From contig NZ_LN913016.1 of NCBI RefSeq assembly GCF_001487145.1, positions 62,001 to 126,000 of the forward strand: a DNA stretch of 64,000 nt. Reading direction: 5' to 3'. The stretch's first letter is position 1. The number at the start of each line of letters is the position of its first letter. The position numbers were made by a program, and so were the translations under genes. Positions 28,269-38,378 of this stretch are shown one piece after another. This DNA comes from Anaerococcus rubeinfantis (lineage in GTDB: Bacteria > Bacillota > Clostridia > Tissierellales > Peptoniphilaceae). The notes below the pieces were generated by a model. It had not been told where the DNA came from, made no database searches, and saw only the letters and a list, made by a program, of their open reading frames with translations.

Positions 28269-29276
28269 ATGGAAAATATAAATGAAAATAAAAAAGAAGT
28301 TTTAAAAATTGAAGATTTAAGCATATCATTTTACACACCTGTTGGAGAAGTGAAGGCAGTTGATTCAATAAATTATACCCTACATGAAAATGAAATTATG
28401 GGAATAGTTGGAGAATCAGGCTCTGGAAAATCGGTAGAAAGTTATGGAATAATGGGACTTTTACAAGAACCAGGCAAGGTAAAATCAGGGAAAATTCTCT
28501 ATAAGGGAGAAAATGTTCTTGATTATGATAAAAATAAGATGAGTGATTTTAGAGGGGCAAAATGTTCTATGATTTTTCAAAATCCTATGACTTGCCTAAA
28601 TCCAGTTTATACAGTAGGAAATCAGCTTATGGAAGCCTTATTGGTTCATAAAAAATGTTCAAAAGATGAGGCTTACCAAAGAGCGGTTGATATGCTTGAT
28701 AAAGTTGGAATTTCAAATCCAAAAAGACGTATGAAACAATATCCTCACGAATTATCGGGAGGAATGAGACAAAGGGTTATGATTGGAATGGGCCTTATTT
28801 GCGAACCGGATATTTTGATAGCAGATGAGCCAACAACAGCCCTTGATGTAACAATTCAAGCGCAAATTCTTGAATTAATAAAAGAATTTCAAAATAAATC
28901 AAAAATGAGTGTAATTTTTATCACTCATAACCTTGCAGTAGTTGCACAAATTTGCGATACAGTAAGTGTAATGTATGCAGGAAGAATAGTAGAACAAGGA
29001 AGTGTAGAAGATATTTTTTATAACCCACAACATCCTTACACAAAAGGACTTTTAAAATCAATGCCAAGGATTGATTCCAAAGAGCAAGTTAGACTTGAAA
29101 GTATAAAAGGAACTCCAGTGGATATGCTAAATCCACCAGAAGGATGCGGATTTTCAACTAGGTGTGAATCTTGCATGAATATTTGCTTGAAAAAAGAACC
29201 ACCAATGGTTGAAATGGGTGAAGGACACAGGTCAAAATGTTTCCTACACGTAAAGGAGCTAGTAAATGGAAGATAA
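28269..29276 (+). CDS. oppD: Peptide ABC transporter ATPase, OppD/DppD type
   Basis: This 335-residue ATPase has Walker A GESGSGKS (about 49-56), signature LSGGMRQRV, Walker [13 protein letters not shown] and H-loop ITHNLA. The C-terminal oligopeptide domain ([19 protein letters not shown]) contains cysteines that form an Fe-S cluster in some relatives. The stop overlaps the oppF start by 11 nt. It energises peptide uptake together with OppF. Confidence 0.95.
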   Translation: MENINENKKEVLKIEDLSISFYTPVGEVKAVDSINYTLHENEIMGIVGESGSGKSVESYGIMGLLQEPGKVKSGKILYKGENVLDYDKNKMSDFRGAKCSMIFQNPMTCLNPVYTVGNQLMEALLVHKKCSKDEAYQRAVDMLDKVGISNPKRRMKQYPHELSGGMRQRVMIGMGLICEPDILIADEPTTALDVTIQAQILELIKEFQNKSKMSVIFITHNLAVVAQICDTVSVMYAGRIVEQGSVEDIFYNPQHPYTKGLLKSMPRIDSKEQVRLESIKGTPVDMLNPPEGCGFSTRCESCMNICLKKEPPMVEMGEGHRSKCFLHVKELVNGR

Positions 29277-30267
29277 TAAGTTATTAATATGTGAAAATTT
29301 AGTAAAGCATTTTACAGTTCAATCTTCCTTTAACAAAGTAAGCGAAGTTCATGCAGTTGACGATGTATCCTTTTTTATAAGAAAAGGAGAAACACTTGGA
29401 ATTGTAGGAGAATCCGGTTGTGGAAAAACTACACTTGGAAGAACAATTTTAAGATTGCACGAGCCAACAAGTGGAAAAATAATTTATGATGGAGAAACTA
29501 TTTTTGATAGCGAGAAAAATATTCGCCCAGAAATGTATAAATTAAGAAGGAAGATGCAAATAATTTTCCAAGATCCATCAGCATCCCTTGATCCAAGAAT
29601 GACAGTTCAAGAAATTGTTGGAGAGGCACTAGATATTCACGGTCTATACAAAAAAAATAGGCAAGAGAGAATAAATGAACTTTTAAGAACAGTAGGTCTA
29701 AACGAAGAACACTCAAACAGATACCCTCACGAATTTTCAGGAGGACAACAACAAAGGATAGGAATTGCAAGAGCCCTTGCAGTTGAGCCAGAATTTATAG
29801 TTTGTGACGAGCCGATTTCAGCCTTGGATGTTTCAATTCAAGCTCAAATTGTAAATATGCTTGAAGATATGCAAAAAGAAATGGGGCTTACATATTTATT
29901 TATTGCTCACGACCTATCAGTTGTAAAACATATTTCAGATAGGATTGGAGTAATGTACTTGGGGAAAATGGTAGAACTTGTTGATGCCGAAAGACTTTAT
30001 GAAAATCCCCTTCATCCTTACACCAAATCCCTACTAACAGCCATACCAGTTCCAGATCCCAAACTTACTAGATCTTTAAAAAGAATAAAGTTAGAAGGAG
30101 AAGTTCCATCGGCGATTAATCCGCCAAAAGGTTGTAGGTTTCATGAAAGATGTCCGTATGCGACAGAAATTTGTAAGAAGGAAGAGCCGGAGTTTAGAGA
30201 GGTAGAAGAAGGACACTATGTAAGTTGTCATAATTTAGGAGGTATAAAAAATGAAAATGAAGGCTAA
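29266..30267 (+). CDS. oppF: Peptide ABC transporter ATPase, OppF/DppF type
   Basis: This 333-residue ATPase has Walker [10 protein letters not shown]-loop [15 protein letters not shown], signature [12 protein letters not shown] and Walker [13 protein letters not shown]. The C-terminal cysteine segment is [14 protein letters not shown]. Its start follows aaggag inside oppD, and its 3' end overlaps the binding-protein gene by 17 nt, so all five genes are tightly coupled. Confidence 0.95.
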   Translation: MEDNKLLICENLVKHFTVQSSFNKVSEVHAVDDVSFFIRKGETLGIVGESGCGKTTLGRTILRLHEPTSGKIIYDGETIFDSEKNIRPEMYKLRRKMQIIFQDPSASLDPRMTVQEIVGEALDIHGLYKKNRQERINELLRTVGLNEEHSNRYPHEFSGGQQQRIGIARALAVEPEFIVCDEPISALDVSIQAQIVNMLEDMQKEMGLTYLFIAHDLSVVKHISDRIGVMYLGKMVELVDAERLYENPLHPYTKSLLTAIPVPDPKLTRSLKRIKLEGEVPSAINPPKGCRFHERCPYATEICKKEEPEFREVEEGHYVSCHNLGGIKNENEG

Positions 30268-31909
30268 ATTATTAGTTGGCTTGTTGAGTTTGTCCATGTT
30301 ATTTACAGGATGTGGAGGAAATAATGCCAAAAATAACGACAGCAGTAATTCAAATGCTGCGACAAACCAAGAAGAAGGTAAAAAAGATGGAGTTTTGGAT
30401 ATAAATATTGCTTCAGAACCAGAAACAATAGATCCGCAAATGAACACATCAGCTGACGGTGGATTGATGATTTCTCACTTGTTTGAATCATTAATCAGAT
30501 GGGATGACGATGGAAAAGGAAATGCTGTTTTAAAACCAGGTATTGCAGAAAAATGGGATGTTTCTGAAGATGGATTAAAATGGACATTCAAATTAAGAGA
30601 TGCAAAATGGTCAGATGGAAAACCAATAACTGCTGATGATTTTGTATATGCTTGGAACAGACTTGTTGATCCAAAAACTGGAGCAGATTATGAATATATG
30701 CTTGATATGGTAAAAGGATATGACGAGAAAAAACTTGATATTTCTGCACCAGATGAAAAAACATTTGTAGTAAACTTAAGTGTTAAATGTCCATATTTTG
30801 AAGAAATTTGTGCTTTCCCAGCAGTAATGCCAGTAAGAAAAGACATAGTTGAAAAAAATAAAACTTGGACAAATTCTCCTGATACTCTAGTATCATCAGG
30901 ACCTTACAAACTTGAAAAGTGGGATCACAACCAAACATTAACAATGGTTAAAAACCCAGAATATTACGATGCTGATTCAGTTAAGGCAGAAAAATTAGCC
31001 TTCCACTTACAAGATGACCAAAACGCAATCTATGCAGCTTATAGATCAGGAGATTTGGACTTTGTAAATTCAGCACCACAAGAAGAAATCAAAAAACTTC
31101 TAGACACAAAAGAATTAAAAACTCTACCATATGTAGGAACATATTTTGTATGTTTTAATACAGAAAAGAAACCATTTGACGATCCAAAAGTTAGAAAGGC
31201 ATTCTCACTTGCAATTGATAGAAACTTTATAGTTGATCAAGTTACAGGAAGAGGAGAAAAAGTTGCTAGCGGTTTTGTACCAGCAGGAGTTTATGATGCA
31301 AAAGGCGCTGAAGGCGATGACTTTAGAACAGTTGGTGGAGATTATTATTCAGTAAAATCTGACGAATATGAAAAAAATATAAAAGAAGCCAAAAAACTTA
31401 TGGAAGAAGCTGGATTTAAAGACGGAGAAGGCTTCCCACAAATTGATTACCTATACAATACAGATGACAACCACAAGGCTATAGCAGAAGCTTTACAAAA
31501 TATGTGGCAAGAAAATCTTGGTGTAAAAGTTAATCTTCAAAACCAAGACTGGAATGTATTCTTGAAAGAAAGAAAAGAAGGAAACTACAACATAGCAAGA
31601 CACGGATGGATTGCTGACTACAACGATCCAATGAGCTTTATTGATATGTGGTTAACAGGCGGCGGAAATAACGATGCTCAATACAAAAACGAAGAATATG
31701 ATAAGTATGTAAAAGCAGCTAAAGCTACATCAGATCAAAACGAAAGAATGGAAAACATGCACAAGGCTGAAGATATCTTAATAAAAGATGATTCAGTAGT
31801 TGCTCCAATTTACTTCTATGTAAATCCATACATGATGAAACCAAATATCAAAGGAATGTACTATACACCACTTGGATATTTCTTCTTCAAATCAGCAACA
31901 GGATTCTAA
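30251..31909 (+). CDS. oppA: Peptide-binding lipoprotein, OppA type
   Basis: This 552-residue extracellular solute-binding protein of family 5 has a lipoprotein signal ending LFTGC (lipidated C21) followed by an Asn/Ser/Gln-rich linker. The mature protein has the family 5 signature around [20 protein letters not shown]. It delivers peptides to OppBC. The start at 30251 is set by aggaggt inside oppF. The gene ends before the terminator that IS3 copy 2 has split. Confidence 0.95.
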   Translation: MKMKAKLLVGLLSLSMLFTGCGGNNAKNNDSSNSNAATNQEEGKKDGVLDINIASEPETIDPQMNTSADGGLMISHLFESLIRWDDDGKGNAVLKPGIAEKWDVSEDGLKWTFKLRDAKWSDGKPITADDFVYAWNRLVDPKTGADYEYMLDMVKGYDEKKLDISAPDEKTFVVNLSVKCPYFEEICAFPAVMPVRKDIVEKNKTWTNSPDTLVSSGPYKLEKWDHNQTLTMVKNPEYYDADSVKAEKLAFHLQDDQNAIYAAYRSGDLDFVNSAPQEEIKKLLDTKELKTLPYVGTYFVCFNTEKKPFDDPKVRKAFSLAIDRNFIVDQVTGRGEKVASGFVPAGVYDAKGAEGDDFRTVGGDYYSVKSDEYEKNIKEAKKLMEEAGFKDGEGFPQIDYLYNTDDNHKAIAEALQNMWQENLGVKVNLQNQDWNVFLKERKEGNYNIARHGWIADYNDPMSFIDMWLTGGGNNDAQYKNEEYDKYVKAAKATSDQNERMENMHKAEDILIKDDSVVAPIYFYVNPYMMKPNIKGMYYTPLGYFFFKSATGF

Positions 31910-32067
31910 AAAAATTTATAGTAAGTAGGGAAATTTAAAATAAAAATGTGATGTTACAGAATATAATTTCTAAGGTGACCCCATAAAGTTGGACCTAATA
32001 CCAGAGTTAGAACTAAACTAGCTCTGGTATTTCTTTGTCCTTTCCTACCCCTAGGGGTAGAAGATTT

Positions 32068-32990
32068 TTATGCTGCATTTTTCTTTCTATATTCTACTGG
32101 TGATAGGTATCCTAATTTTTCTTTTATTCTTTCTTCATTGTAATATTTTATGAAATCTTCTATTGTTTGTTTTAAGTGCTCGTATGAATAGAATTTGTGT
32201 CCATAATATATTTCTTGTTTTAATATTCCAAAGAAGTTTTCCATTGGTGAGTTGTCTAGGCAGTTTCCTTTTCTGGACATGGATTGGGTGATGCCGTTTG
32301 TTTCTAACCTTGATGTGTATTGTTTCACTTGATATGCCCAGCCTTGATCTGAGTGGAATATTCTTTTTTCTTTTGTTTTGCTAGTTACCTTTATTGCCTT
32401 GTCTAAAGCCTTTAGGATTGGTTCTATCGTTGGTTGTTTTGATATTTCATAGCTTAGTATTTCACTGTTGTACATATCTAGGTATGGGTTTAGATAAAGT
32501 TTCTTTATTTGATAGTTGCCTTTTTTATCTTTTTCTAAATACTTAAATTCTGTTGTGTCTGTTGTTATTTGAATGTATGGTTTTTCTACTTTAAAGTTTC
32601 TTTTTATTTTATTGTCTGATATCTTTCCTATCTGTCCTTTGTAGGATGAGTATTTTCTAGATTTTCTTGAATAACTTTTTACTTGTAGTTTTAGCTTTTG
32701 AACTAATCTTTGTACTTTCTTTTTGTTTATTATTAGTCCTGTTATTTTTACATAGCTGTTATTCTTCTATAGCCGTAGTTTGGATTTTCTTTTCTAATTT
32801 TAAGTATTTTATTTTCAATTTCTTCATCTTTATTTGGCATATTTAAATGTTTTTGCCAATACATAAATGTTGATTTTGGTAGATTAAAGTATTTTAACAA
32901 GTCTTTTAGTTTGTATTTGTTTCTTAAGACTTCAATTGTTTCAGCAATTGTCTTATTTCTGCATCTGTCATTTGAGACAATTCTATCTTT
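32068..32990 (-). pseudogene. IS150-type OrfB, frameshifted
   Basis: The catalytic C-terminal part (from MYNSEILSYEIS, with HSDQGWAY and NSPMENFFG) is identical to copy 1. The upstream part is in another frame because a base is missing near 32750 (the copy 1 region ITAMLKRSG). Before that, the frame reads on to about 32990, where nine A in a row (in CAATAAAAAAAAAGAT) could be the programmed frameshift site from OrfA. The first DDE Asp region (TTDTTEF) remains in the downstream frame. Confidence 0.85.
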
Positions 32991-33037
32991 TTTTTTATTG
33001 CATCATTTTCTAGTTGAAGCCAATAGTTTTTTTCTTT

Positions 33038-33514
33038 TTATTTTTTTTTTTCTTTTTTTTTTTCTTCTGTTAATGATTGGTTTTCTGAATTGCTTATGTT
33101 TGTTGTTGATTCTATTTTAGTGTCTTTCGATTTATTTTGGGAATTTGGCATTTTTGAAAGTTTTCCTCCCTTTTTCGTTTTTTGTCTTTCATTTCCTTTT
33201 TCTTTACTGTCGTTTACCCTTTTTTTTTTCTTTGATGGATTGTTTATCTTTAATTGATTTGCTAGGCTTTGATAGGACATTTCTCCTGTTAAGTACAAGT
33301 TTACTACATTTAACTTAAATTCCAAAGTGTATTTTGTATTTTCTCTCTTTACTTTTAGCCCTTCATAACCTTGTGATTTGTATGCATTTACCCATCTTTT
33401 TACTATTTCCTGATGAGAAAGTTTATATTTTTCTGATAAAGATTTATATGAGATATTTGTTTCTAAATATTCCTTTACTACTTTCATTTTAAATTCTGTG
33501 CTATATTTTGCCAT
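33038..33514 (-). pseudogene. IS150-type OrfA with purine-biased substitutions
   Basis: The first 108 residues are identical to OrfA of copy 1 with both helix-turn-helix units. After NNPS the sequence turns lysine-rich (KKKKRVNDSKEKGNERQ), because within 33159-33238 fifteen bases differ from copy 1, all changed to A or G on the coding strand. A second A-saturated patch lies at about 33030-33075. No indel occurs in the first patch. The product is unlikely to function. Confidence 0.85.
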
Positions 33515-33614
33515 TAAAAAACTGACCTCCTTTAGTTAGTTTTTAGGTCTAACTTTTGGGGGTCAGTTCATTCTGCAACATCACATTTTTTTCTTTAAAA
33601 ATTTTAATAATTTT

Positions 33615-35090
33615 TTATTTTTCTTCTAATTCTTTAATAAATTCATTGATATCTTTTTTATTTATTCTAGAAATTCCAGAGTGTTCTGAGTCGAATTTGT
33701 TTGATTTTATTTTTTCTCCTGACTCATCTTCCATTACTTCTATAACCCTATCTCTACAGAAATTTCCTTGGCAAAAGCCCATTCCACATCTTGTACGTCT
33801 TTTTATTGAGTCGAATGTCAAACAAGGTATGCCTCTATTCATTGCATCTCTTATTGTTTTTTCACTTACTTGTTCGCACCTACAAACAAGTCTTTCTGGA
33901 TTTCCAAGTGGAAGGTCAACCTTATCTTTAACCTTGTTAAAATCTTCGAGATCCTTGTATTTAATAATAGGTTTTCTATTAGGATTGTAGGAAGGATCTT
34001 CTTCTAATTTTAAATTCAAATCTTTTAAAATTCCTTCAACAATTTTGGCAATTTCTGGAGAAGAAGTTATGCCTGGTGATTGTATGCCTACAACATTAAT
34101 AAAACCAGAAGTTTTGGTATTTTCTATTATAAAATCTCCTGTTGATGATGCAGGTCTAAGTCCTGCGAAGGAACGGATAAATTTTTTCAAATCTATTACA
34201 TCATCTTTTACGGATTTTAATCCAAGCTTGTAAATTTCTGCAAGCCTTTCAATGTGAGTTCCAAGATCAATTTCTTCTTCATCAATGGCATCAGGGCCTA
34301 GAAGAAGGTTGTTGTGGTAGGTTCTTGTTACAAGAATTCCTTTTGATTTTGGAGATGGTGTTTGGAATAAAACTTGTTTTATTTTCTCACCAGTTCCTTT
34401 TTGCATAAGTAGATATTCACCACTTCTTGGATGGATTGTAAAATCAGTTTCTGTAATCATACTTGAAATTTTTGCTCCATTTAGGCCAGAAGCATTAATT
34501 ACAAACTTTCCTTCATAAATATTATCATCAGAAGTTTTTACTTTAAAAGTATCTTTTTCTTTTTTAATATCAACAACTTCACTTTGAAGTTTTAATTCGG
34601 CGCCATTTTCTATGGCATTTTCTACAAGGGCAATAACGTATTCGTATGGTGAGCAAACGCCAGCCCCTTTACAATAAAGGACTGCGATTGCATCATCGGA
34701 TACATTTGGTTCGATTTTTCTTAATTCTTCTTGATCAATTATTTTTATATCGTTAAGATCATTTTCAAGGCCCATCTTGTAGAGTTTTTCAAGTTCTTTT
34801 TTATCATCTTCATCAAAAGCTAAAACTAAAGATCCATTTTCCAAAAATCCAAAGTTTAGCTCTTGGTTTAACTTATTAAATTCCACTCTTCCCTTGTAGC
34901 AAATTCTTCCTCTTAGCTCTTCGTGGCTTTCAGCATATCCACCGTGAACTATAGCGGAATTGGCCTTGCTTGCTCCCATAGATACATCAATTTCTTTTTC
35001 TAAAATTAAAATATTTAATTTATACCTAGAAAGTCTTCTTGCAATTGATGCTCCGGTTACACCAGCGCCGATTACTATTACATCATACAT
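33615..35090 (-). CDS. Second GlpA-type FAD oxidoreductase with BFD-like domain
   Basis: This 491-residue paralogue of the protein at 20368 has an FAD motif VIGAGVTGASIARRL and a DAO-fold core. Its C-terminal BFD-like [2Fe-2S] domain (VCRCEQVSEKTIRDAM; CGMGFCQGNFC) is followed by a tail of about 30 residues. It lies 33 nt downstream of glpF and is co-directional, so it is probably co-transcribed with the glycerol channel and oxidises glycerol 3-phosphate. No GlpB-like or DUF1667 gene is beside it, so it must share those of the other locus or use another acceptor. Confidence 0.87.
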   Translation of the reverse strand: MYDVIVIGAGVTGASIARRLSRYKLNILILEKEIDVSMGASKANSAIVHGGYAESHEELRGRICYKGRVEFNKLNQELNFGFLENGSLVLAFDEDDKKELEKLYKMGLENDLNDIKIIDQEELRKIEPNVSDDAIAVLYCKGAGVCSPYEYVIALVENAIENGAELKLQSEVVDIKKEKDTFKVKTSDDNIYEGKFVINASGLNGAKISSMITETDFTIHPRSGEYLLMQKGTGEKIKQVLFQTPSPKSKGILVTRTYHNNLLLGPDAIDEEEIDLGTHIERLAEIYKLGLKSVKDDVIDLKKFIRSFAGLRPASSTGDFIIENTKTSGFINVVGIQSPGITSSPEIAKIVEGILKDLNLKLEEDPSYNPNRKPIIKYKDLEDFNKVKDKVDLPLGNPERLVCRCEQVSEKTIRDAMNRGIPCLTFDSIKRRTRCGMGFCQGNFCRDRVIEVMEDESGEKIKSNKFDSEHSGISRINKKDINEFIKELEEK

Positions 35091-35123
35091 ATTATTCTTC
35101 TCTTTCTTAAAATTTATAAATAA

Positions 35124-35840
35124 TTAAAATATAAAGTTAAATACTGGAACTGCTAAGATACCACCAATTATTGGTCCAACAACAGGAATCCAAGAATATC
35201 CCCAGTTAGGTTCAGCTTTGTTTTTGAAAGGTAATACTGCATAAGCAATTCTTGGTCCCAAATCTCTTGCAGGGTTAATTGCATAACCTGTTAGTCCACC
35301 TAAACTCATACCAATTGATACGATAAGACCAAATACATATAGTTTGTCAACTCCACCTAATCCTGCACCTTCAACATTACCGAATCCTAAAATAGCAAAT
35401 ACTAAAACGAAAGTTCCAATTATTTCTGATAAAAGATTTCTAAAAGTATTTGGGATTGTTGGAGCTGTACAGAAAGTTGCTCTAACTGTTAATGGATCAT
35501 CGCTTGTAGCATCATAATGATCTTTGAATAAAATATAAACTAGAATAGCTCCAACAAAAGCTCCAAGCATTTGTCCAATTATGTAGGAAGGAACTGTATT
35601 CCATTCTATTCCGCCATTAAATGCAAGGGCAATTGATAGGGCTGGATTAAAATGAGCACCTGTCAAAGCGCCAAAGATACAAGCTGGTACCATAACTGCA
35701 AGACCCCAAGCAAAAGTAATTTGAACAGGACCTGCACCTTTTTGTCCGCTCTTATTCAAAAGAACGTTTGCAACTACTCCGTCTCCTAATAAAATAAGTA
35801 ACATTGTTCCAAAAAATTCACCTAGTATTATGTCTCTCAT
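35124..35840 (-). CDS. glpF: Glycerol uptake facilitator (aquaglyceroporin)
   Basis: This 238-residue MIP-family channel has six membrane helices and two NPA half-helices: GAHFNPALSIALAF (about 62-75) and YAINPARDLGPRIAY (about 185-199). The Asp after the second NPA (NPARD) is the mark of glycerol-conducting members rather than pure water channels. The start follows aggaggttatt. Its message begins with an attenuator-like leader, linking it to the GlpP regulon. Confidence 0.95.
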   Translation of the reverse strand: MRDIILGEFFGTMLLILLGDGVVANVLLNKSGQKGAGPVQITFAWGLAVMVPACIFGALTGAHFNPALSIALAFNGGIEWNTVPSYIIGQMLGAFVGAILVYILFKDHYDATSDDPLTVRATFCTAPTIPNTFRNLLSEIIGTFVLVFAILGFGNVEGAGLGGVDKLYVFGLIVSIGMSLGGLTGYAINPARDLGPRIAYAVLPFKNKAEPNWGYSWIPVVGPIIGGILAVPVFNFIF

Positions 35841-35872
35841 AATAACCTCCTATTTTATTACTAAATATAAAA

Positions 35873-35915
35873 AAAGCAACAAAAAATATTAGGAAAAAAT
35901 TTTGCTGCAAGGTCT
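35873..35915 (-). promoter_or_regulatory. Attenuator-like leader hairpin of glpF
   Basis: On the minus strand gcagcaaaa pairs with ttttgttgc around an AT-rich loop and is followed by seven T. It lies after the promoter and before the glpF ribosome binding site. Position and form match the glpA leader, suggesting GlpP antitermination. Confidence 0.6.
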
Positions 35916-35950
35916 CTTTTATATTTAGTTGTGAAAATGTTTACACCCAT

Positions 35951-35979
35951 ATTATAGCATAATAATTTTTAGATTACAA
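35951..35979 (-). promoter_or_regulatory. Promoter of glpF
   Basis: On the minus strand TTGTAA (35974-35979) and TATAAT (35951-35956) are separated by 17 nt. The region 35841-36059 holds this promoter, the leader hairpin and the divergent M42 promoter. Confidence 0.7.
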
Positions 35980-36003
35980 ATAAATATTTTAAATTTTTAA
36001 AAA

Positions 36004-36032
36004 TTTACAAAGAAAAAATTTTAACCTATAAT
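36004..36032 (+). promoter_or_regulatory. Promoter of the M42 peptidase gene
   Basis: TTTACA (36004-36009) and TATAAT (36027-36032) have a 17-nt spacer, followed by aaaggag before the start at 36060. Confidence 0.7.
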
Positions 36033-36059
36033 AAAAATATAAAAATTAAAGGAGAAAAA

Positions 36060-37091
36060 ATGGACAAGAAAACAATTATTTCTTATATAGAAGATTTATG
36101 CACTAGACCATCACCAACAGGATTTACAAAAAAATGTGAAAAATATTTGATGGATGAATTTAAAAATTTGGGATATGAACCTTACCAAAATAACAAGGGA
36201 AATGTAATCGTTCCAATTTTTTTTGATGAAAAAAATTCAGATGATGGAATTTTATTATCAGCTCACATTGATACTTTGGGTTTAATGGTTAGAAGCATAA
36301 AAGAAGAAGGGGGCTTACAAGTTACAACACTCGGAGGATTTCCACTAAATTATGCAGAATTTGAAAATGTAAAAATTTTTACAAGAGATGGAAAGGAATT
36401 TGAAGGAGTTTTTAGACTAAATGAACCTTCAGTTCATGGATCGGAAGAGCCAAAAATTTCAAAAAGAAATTTTGATGATATGGAAGTTGTCCTTGATGAA
36501 ATTGTAGAAAGTGATGAAGATGTTGAAAAACTTGGTATAAATCCAGGAGATTTTATTGCTCTTGATCCAAGATTTAGGTATTCAAATGGTTTTATAAAAT
36601 CACGCCACCTTGATGATAAGGCTTCAAGCGGAGTTTTGCTTGCTATTGCCAAAGAAATTAAAGAAGAAAATTTGAAATTCGATAGAAATATCTACATGAT
36701 GTTTACAACATATGAAGAAGTAGGACACGGAGCAAGTTCAGGTCATCCATCTGGAATAAAAGATATGATTGCAGTCGATATGGGAGTGGTTTATGACGAT
36801 TTAAAAACAAATGATAGAAAAGTTTCAATTTGTGCCAAAGATTCATCAGGCCCTTACAATTTTGACTTAACAAATGATTTGATAAATACAGCAAAAAAAA
36901 TCGGCATAGATTTTGCCATTGATATTTATCCATTTTATGGATCTGATGCATCAGCTGCCATGAGTTCGGTTTATGATTATAGGCACGCCTTGGTTGGATG
37001 TGGAATTTCTGCATCTCATGGTTATGAAAGATGTCATGAAAATGCTTTGATGGAACTTTTCCTTTTATTAAAAACTTATATTTCACTTTAA
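36060..37091 (+). CDS. M42-family metallo-aminopeptidase
   Basis: This 343-residue M42 (glutamyl aminopeptidase/endoglucanase M) peptidase is cytoplasmic and usually a dodecamer that trims peptides. Metal ligands and catalytic residues can be followed: H69 and D71 (SAHIDTLG), Asp in RHLDDKASS, Glu pair in TYEEVGHG, Asp in VDMGVV and His in SASHGYERCHENA. It is transcribed from its own promoter. It would process peptides imported by the Opp system. Substrate preference cannot be read from the sequence. Confidence 0.92.
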   Translation: MDKKTIISYIEDLCTRPSPTGFTKKCEKYLMDEFKNLGYEPYQNNKGNVIVPIFFDEKNSDDGILLSAHIDTLGLMVRSIKEEGGLQVTTLGGFPLNYAEFENVKIFTRDGKEFEGVFRLNEPSVHGSEEPKISKRNFDDMEVVLDEIVESDEDVEKLGINPGDFIALDPRFRYSNGFIKSRHLDDKASSGVLLAIAKEIKEENLKFDRNIYMMFTTYEEVGHGASSGHPSGIKDMIAVDMGVVYDDLKTNDRKVSICAKDSSGPYNFDLTNDLINTAKKIGIDFAIDIYPFYGSDASAAMSSVYDYRHALVGCGISASHGYERCHENALMELFLLLKTYISL

Positions 37092-37190
37092 AAATAAGTT
37101 TTGAAAAACTCAAATAACTAGACATTATTATTAAATTCATATAAAATATATTTGTAAAGGTAAACTATTTTTTAATTTTAAGGGGGAGAA

Positions 37191-38255
37191 ATGAAAATTA
37201 AAAAAATTATGGCTGGAGCCTTAACTCTAGCTCTTTCACTAAGCATTACAGCTTGTGGATCAAAAAAAGATTCTGATAATGCTTCAACATCTTCAAACGG
37301 AAAAGAAGCAAAAGTTTCAGCAACTATGGTAACTGATCAAGGTGGAATTAATGATAAATCATTTAACCAATCATCTTATGAGGGATTAAAAGCTTACGAA
37401 AAAGATGGAAAAGTTAAATTTGATTATATTGAATCACACAAAGATTCTGATTATCAACCAAATCTTGAATCAGCCCTTGATAGTGAATCAGATATTATTT
37501 TTACAGTAGGATATGCTCTTTATGATGCAACAAGTAAGGCTGCAAAAGATAATCCTGATCAAAATTATGCAATAATAGATAATGCAAATCCTGACAAAAT
37601 TAAAAATCTTCTAGGAATTACATTCGCAGACCACGAAAATTCATTTTTGGTTGGATATATTGCAGGTATGACAACAAAATCAAATAATGTAGGATTTGTT
37701 GGTGGAATGGAATCAGCAGTAATCGATAGATTTGAATATGGTTACAGGGCAGGAGTTAAAGAAGCAGCAAAAGAAAAAGGCGAAGACATAGAAGTTCAAG
37801 TTCAATATGCAAACTCTTATGCTGACCAAGCAAAAGGAAAAAATATAGCAAACCAAATGTATCAAAAAGGTGCAGATGTAATTTTCCACGCAGCTGGTGG
37901 TACAGGAATTGGAGTTTTTGAAGCAGCAAAAGAAAATGATAAATATGTAATTGGTGTTGACCGTGACCAAAAAGATGAAGCTCCAGATAATATTTTGGTT
38001 TCTACAATCAAGGGAGTTGGAAAAGCTGTTCAATTAACAATTGATGATTACAAAGATGGGAAATTTAAAGGTGGAGAAACAAGATCATTCTCACTTAAAG
38101 ATGGAGATGCTTTGGATATAGCTTACGGCGACAACGACCTAGTTGACCAAAAAGTAAAAGATAAAGTAGAAGATTTAAGAAATCAAATAGTTGATGGAAA
38201 AATCGAAGTTCCACAAAACGAAAAAGAATTTAAATCAATGGGTTACGATAAATAA
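37191..38255 (+). CDS. bmpA: BmpA/Med-family nucleoside-binding lipoprotein
   Basis: This 354-residue basic membrane protein family lipoprotein has a signal ending SITAC (lipidated C22) followed by a Ser/Asn/Asp linker. The fold is periplasmic-binding type I, with DQGGINDKSFNQSSYEGL near residue 50 and FHAAGGTGIGVFEAA near 225. It is the substrate receptor of the ABC transporter encoded downstream, which in related bacteria imports purine nucleosides. The start follows aaggggga. A hairpin after the gene probably lowers read-through to the transporter genes. Confidence 0.92.
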   Translation: MKIKKIMAGALTLALSLSITACGSKKDSDNASTSSNGKEAKVSATMVTDQGGINDKSFNQSSYEGLKAYEKDGKVKFDYIESHKDSDYQPNLESALDSESDIIFTVGYALYDATSKAAKDNPDQNYAIIDNANPDKIKNLLGITFADHENSFLVGYIAGMTTKSNNVGFVGGMESAVIDRFEYGYRAGVKEAAKEKGEDIEVQVQYANSYADQAKGKNIANQMYQKGADVIFHAAGGTGIGVFEAAKENDKYVIGVDRDQKDEAPDNILVSTIKGVGKAVQLTIDDYKDGKFKGGETRSFSLKDGDALDIAYGDNDLVDQKVKDKVEDLRNQIVDGKIEVPQNEKEFKSMGYDK

Positions 38256-38282
38256 GTAAAAATGCATTAGAAATTTTAAAAT

Positions 38283-38335
38283 GAGCCGTTGCAAAACTAT
38301 GAATAGGATGTTCATTCTGCAACAGCTCTTTTTTT
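38283..38335 (+). terminator. Partial terminator/attenuator between bmpA and the ABC ATPase gene
   Basis: The arms gagc-gttgcaaaactatgaat and ttcattctgcaac-agctc pair imperfectly, followed by seven T. Its core is nearly identical to the terminator at 50802. It would let the receptor be made in excess over the transporter. Confidence 0.75.
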
Positions 38336-38378
38336 ACAAATAAATGTTTAGGTAAAGCTAAATTAGTAGTGAGGTAAT

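Larger units (their letters stand above)
31971..33570 (-). mobile_element. IS3-family (IS150-like) insertion sequence, copy 2, inverted
   Basis: This 1600-bp element has the same ends as copy 1, in the opposite orientation. It is flanked by the 3-bp duplication TTC (31968-31970 and 33571-33573). Most of orfB is nearly identical to copy 1. The middle region and two stretches of orfA carry many substitutions and frame changes, so this copy is inactive too. Insertion again occurred in a terminator loop between convergent genes. Confidence 0.92.
31945..33590. terminator. Bidirectional terminator split by IS3 copy 2
   Basis: The left arm aaatgtgatgttacagaa (31945-31962) pairs with ttctgcaacatcacattt (33571-33588) at 17 of 18 positions. 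The loop would be tataat. The IS plus a 3-bp duplication sits at the loop's 3' edge. The hairpin lies between convergent oppA and the second glpA-like gene and has T-runs outward. Confidence 0.85.

Noticed and set aside
37092-37190. Possible purine riboswitch before bmpA
   Set aside because: The conserved purine riboswitch core is not present; only an AT-rich promoter region and aaggggga were seen.
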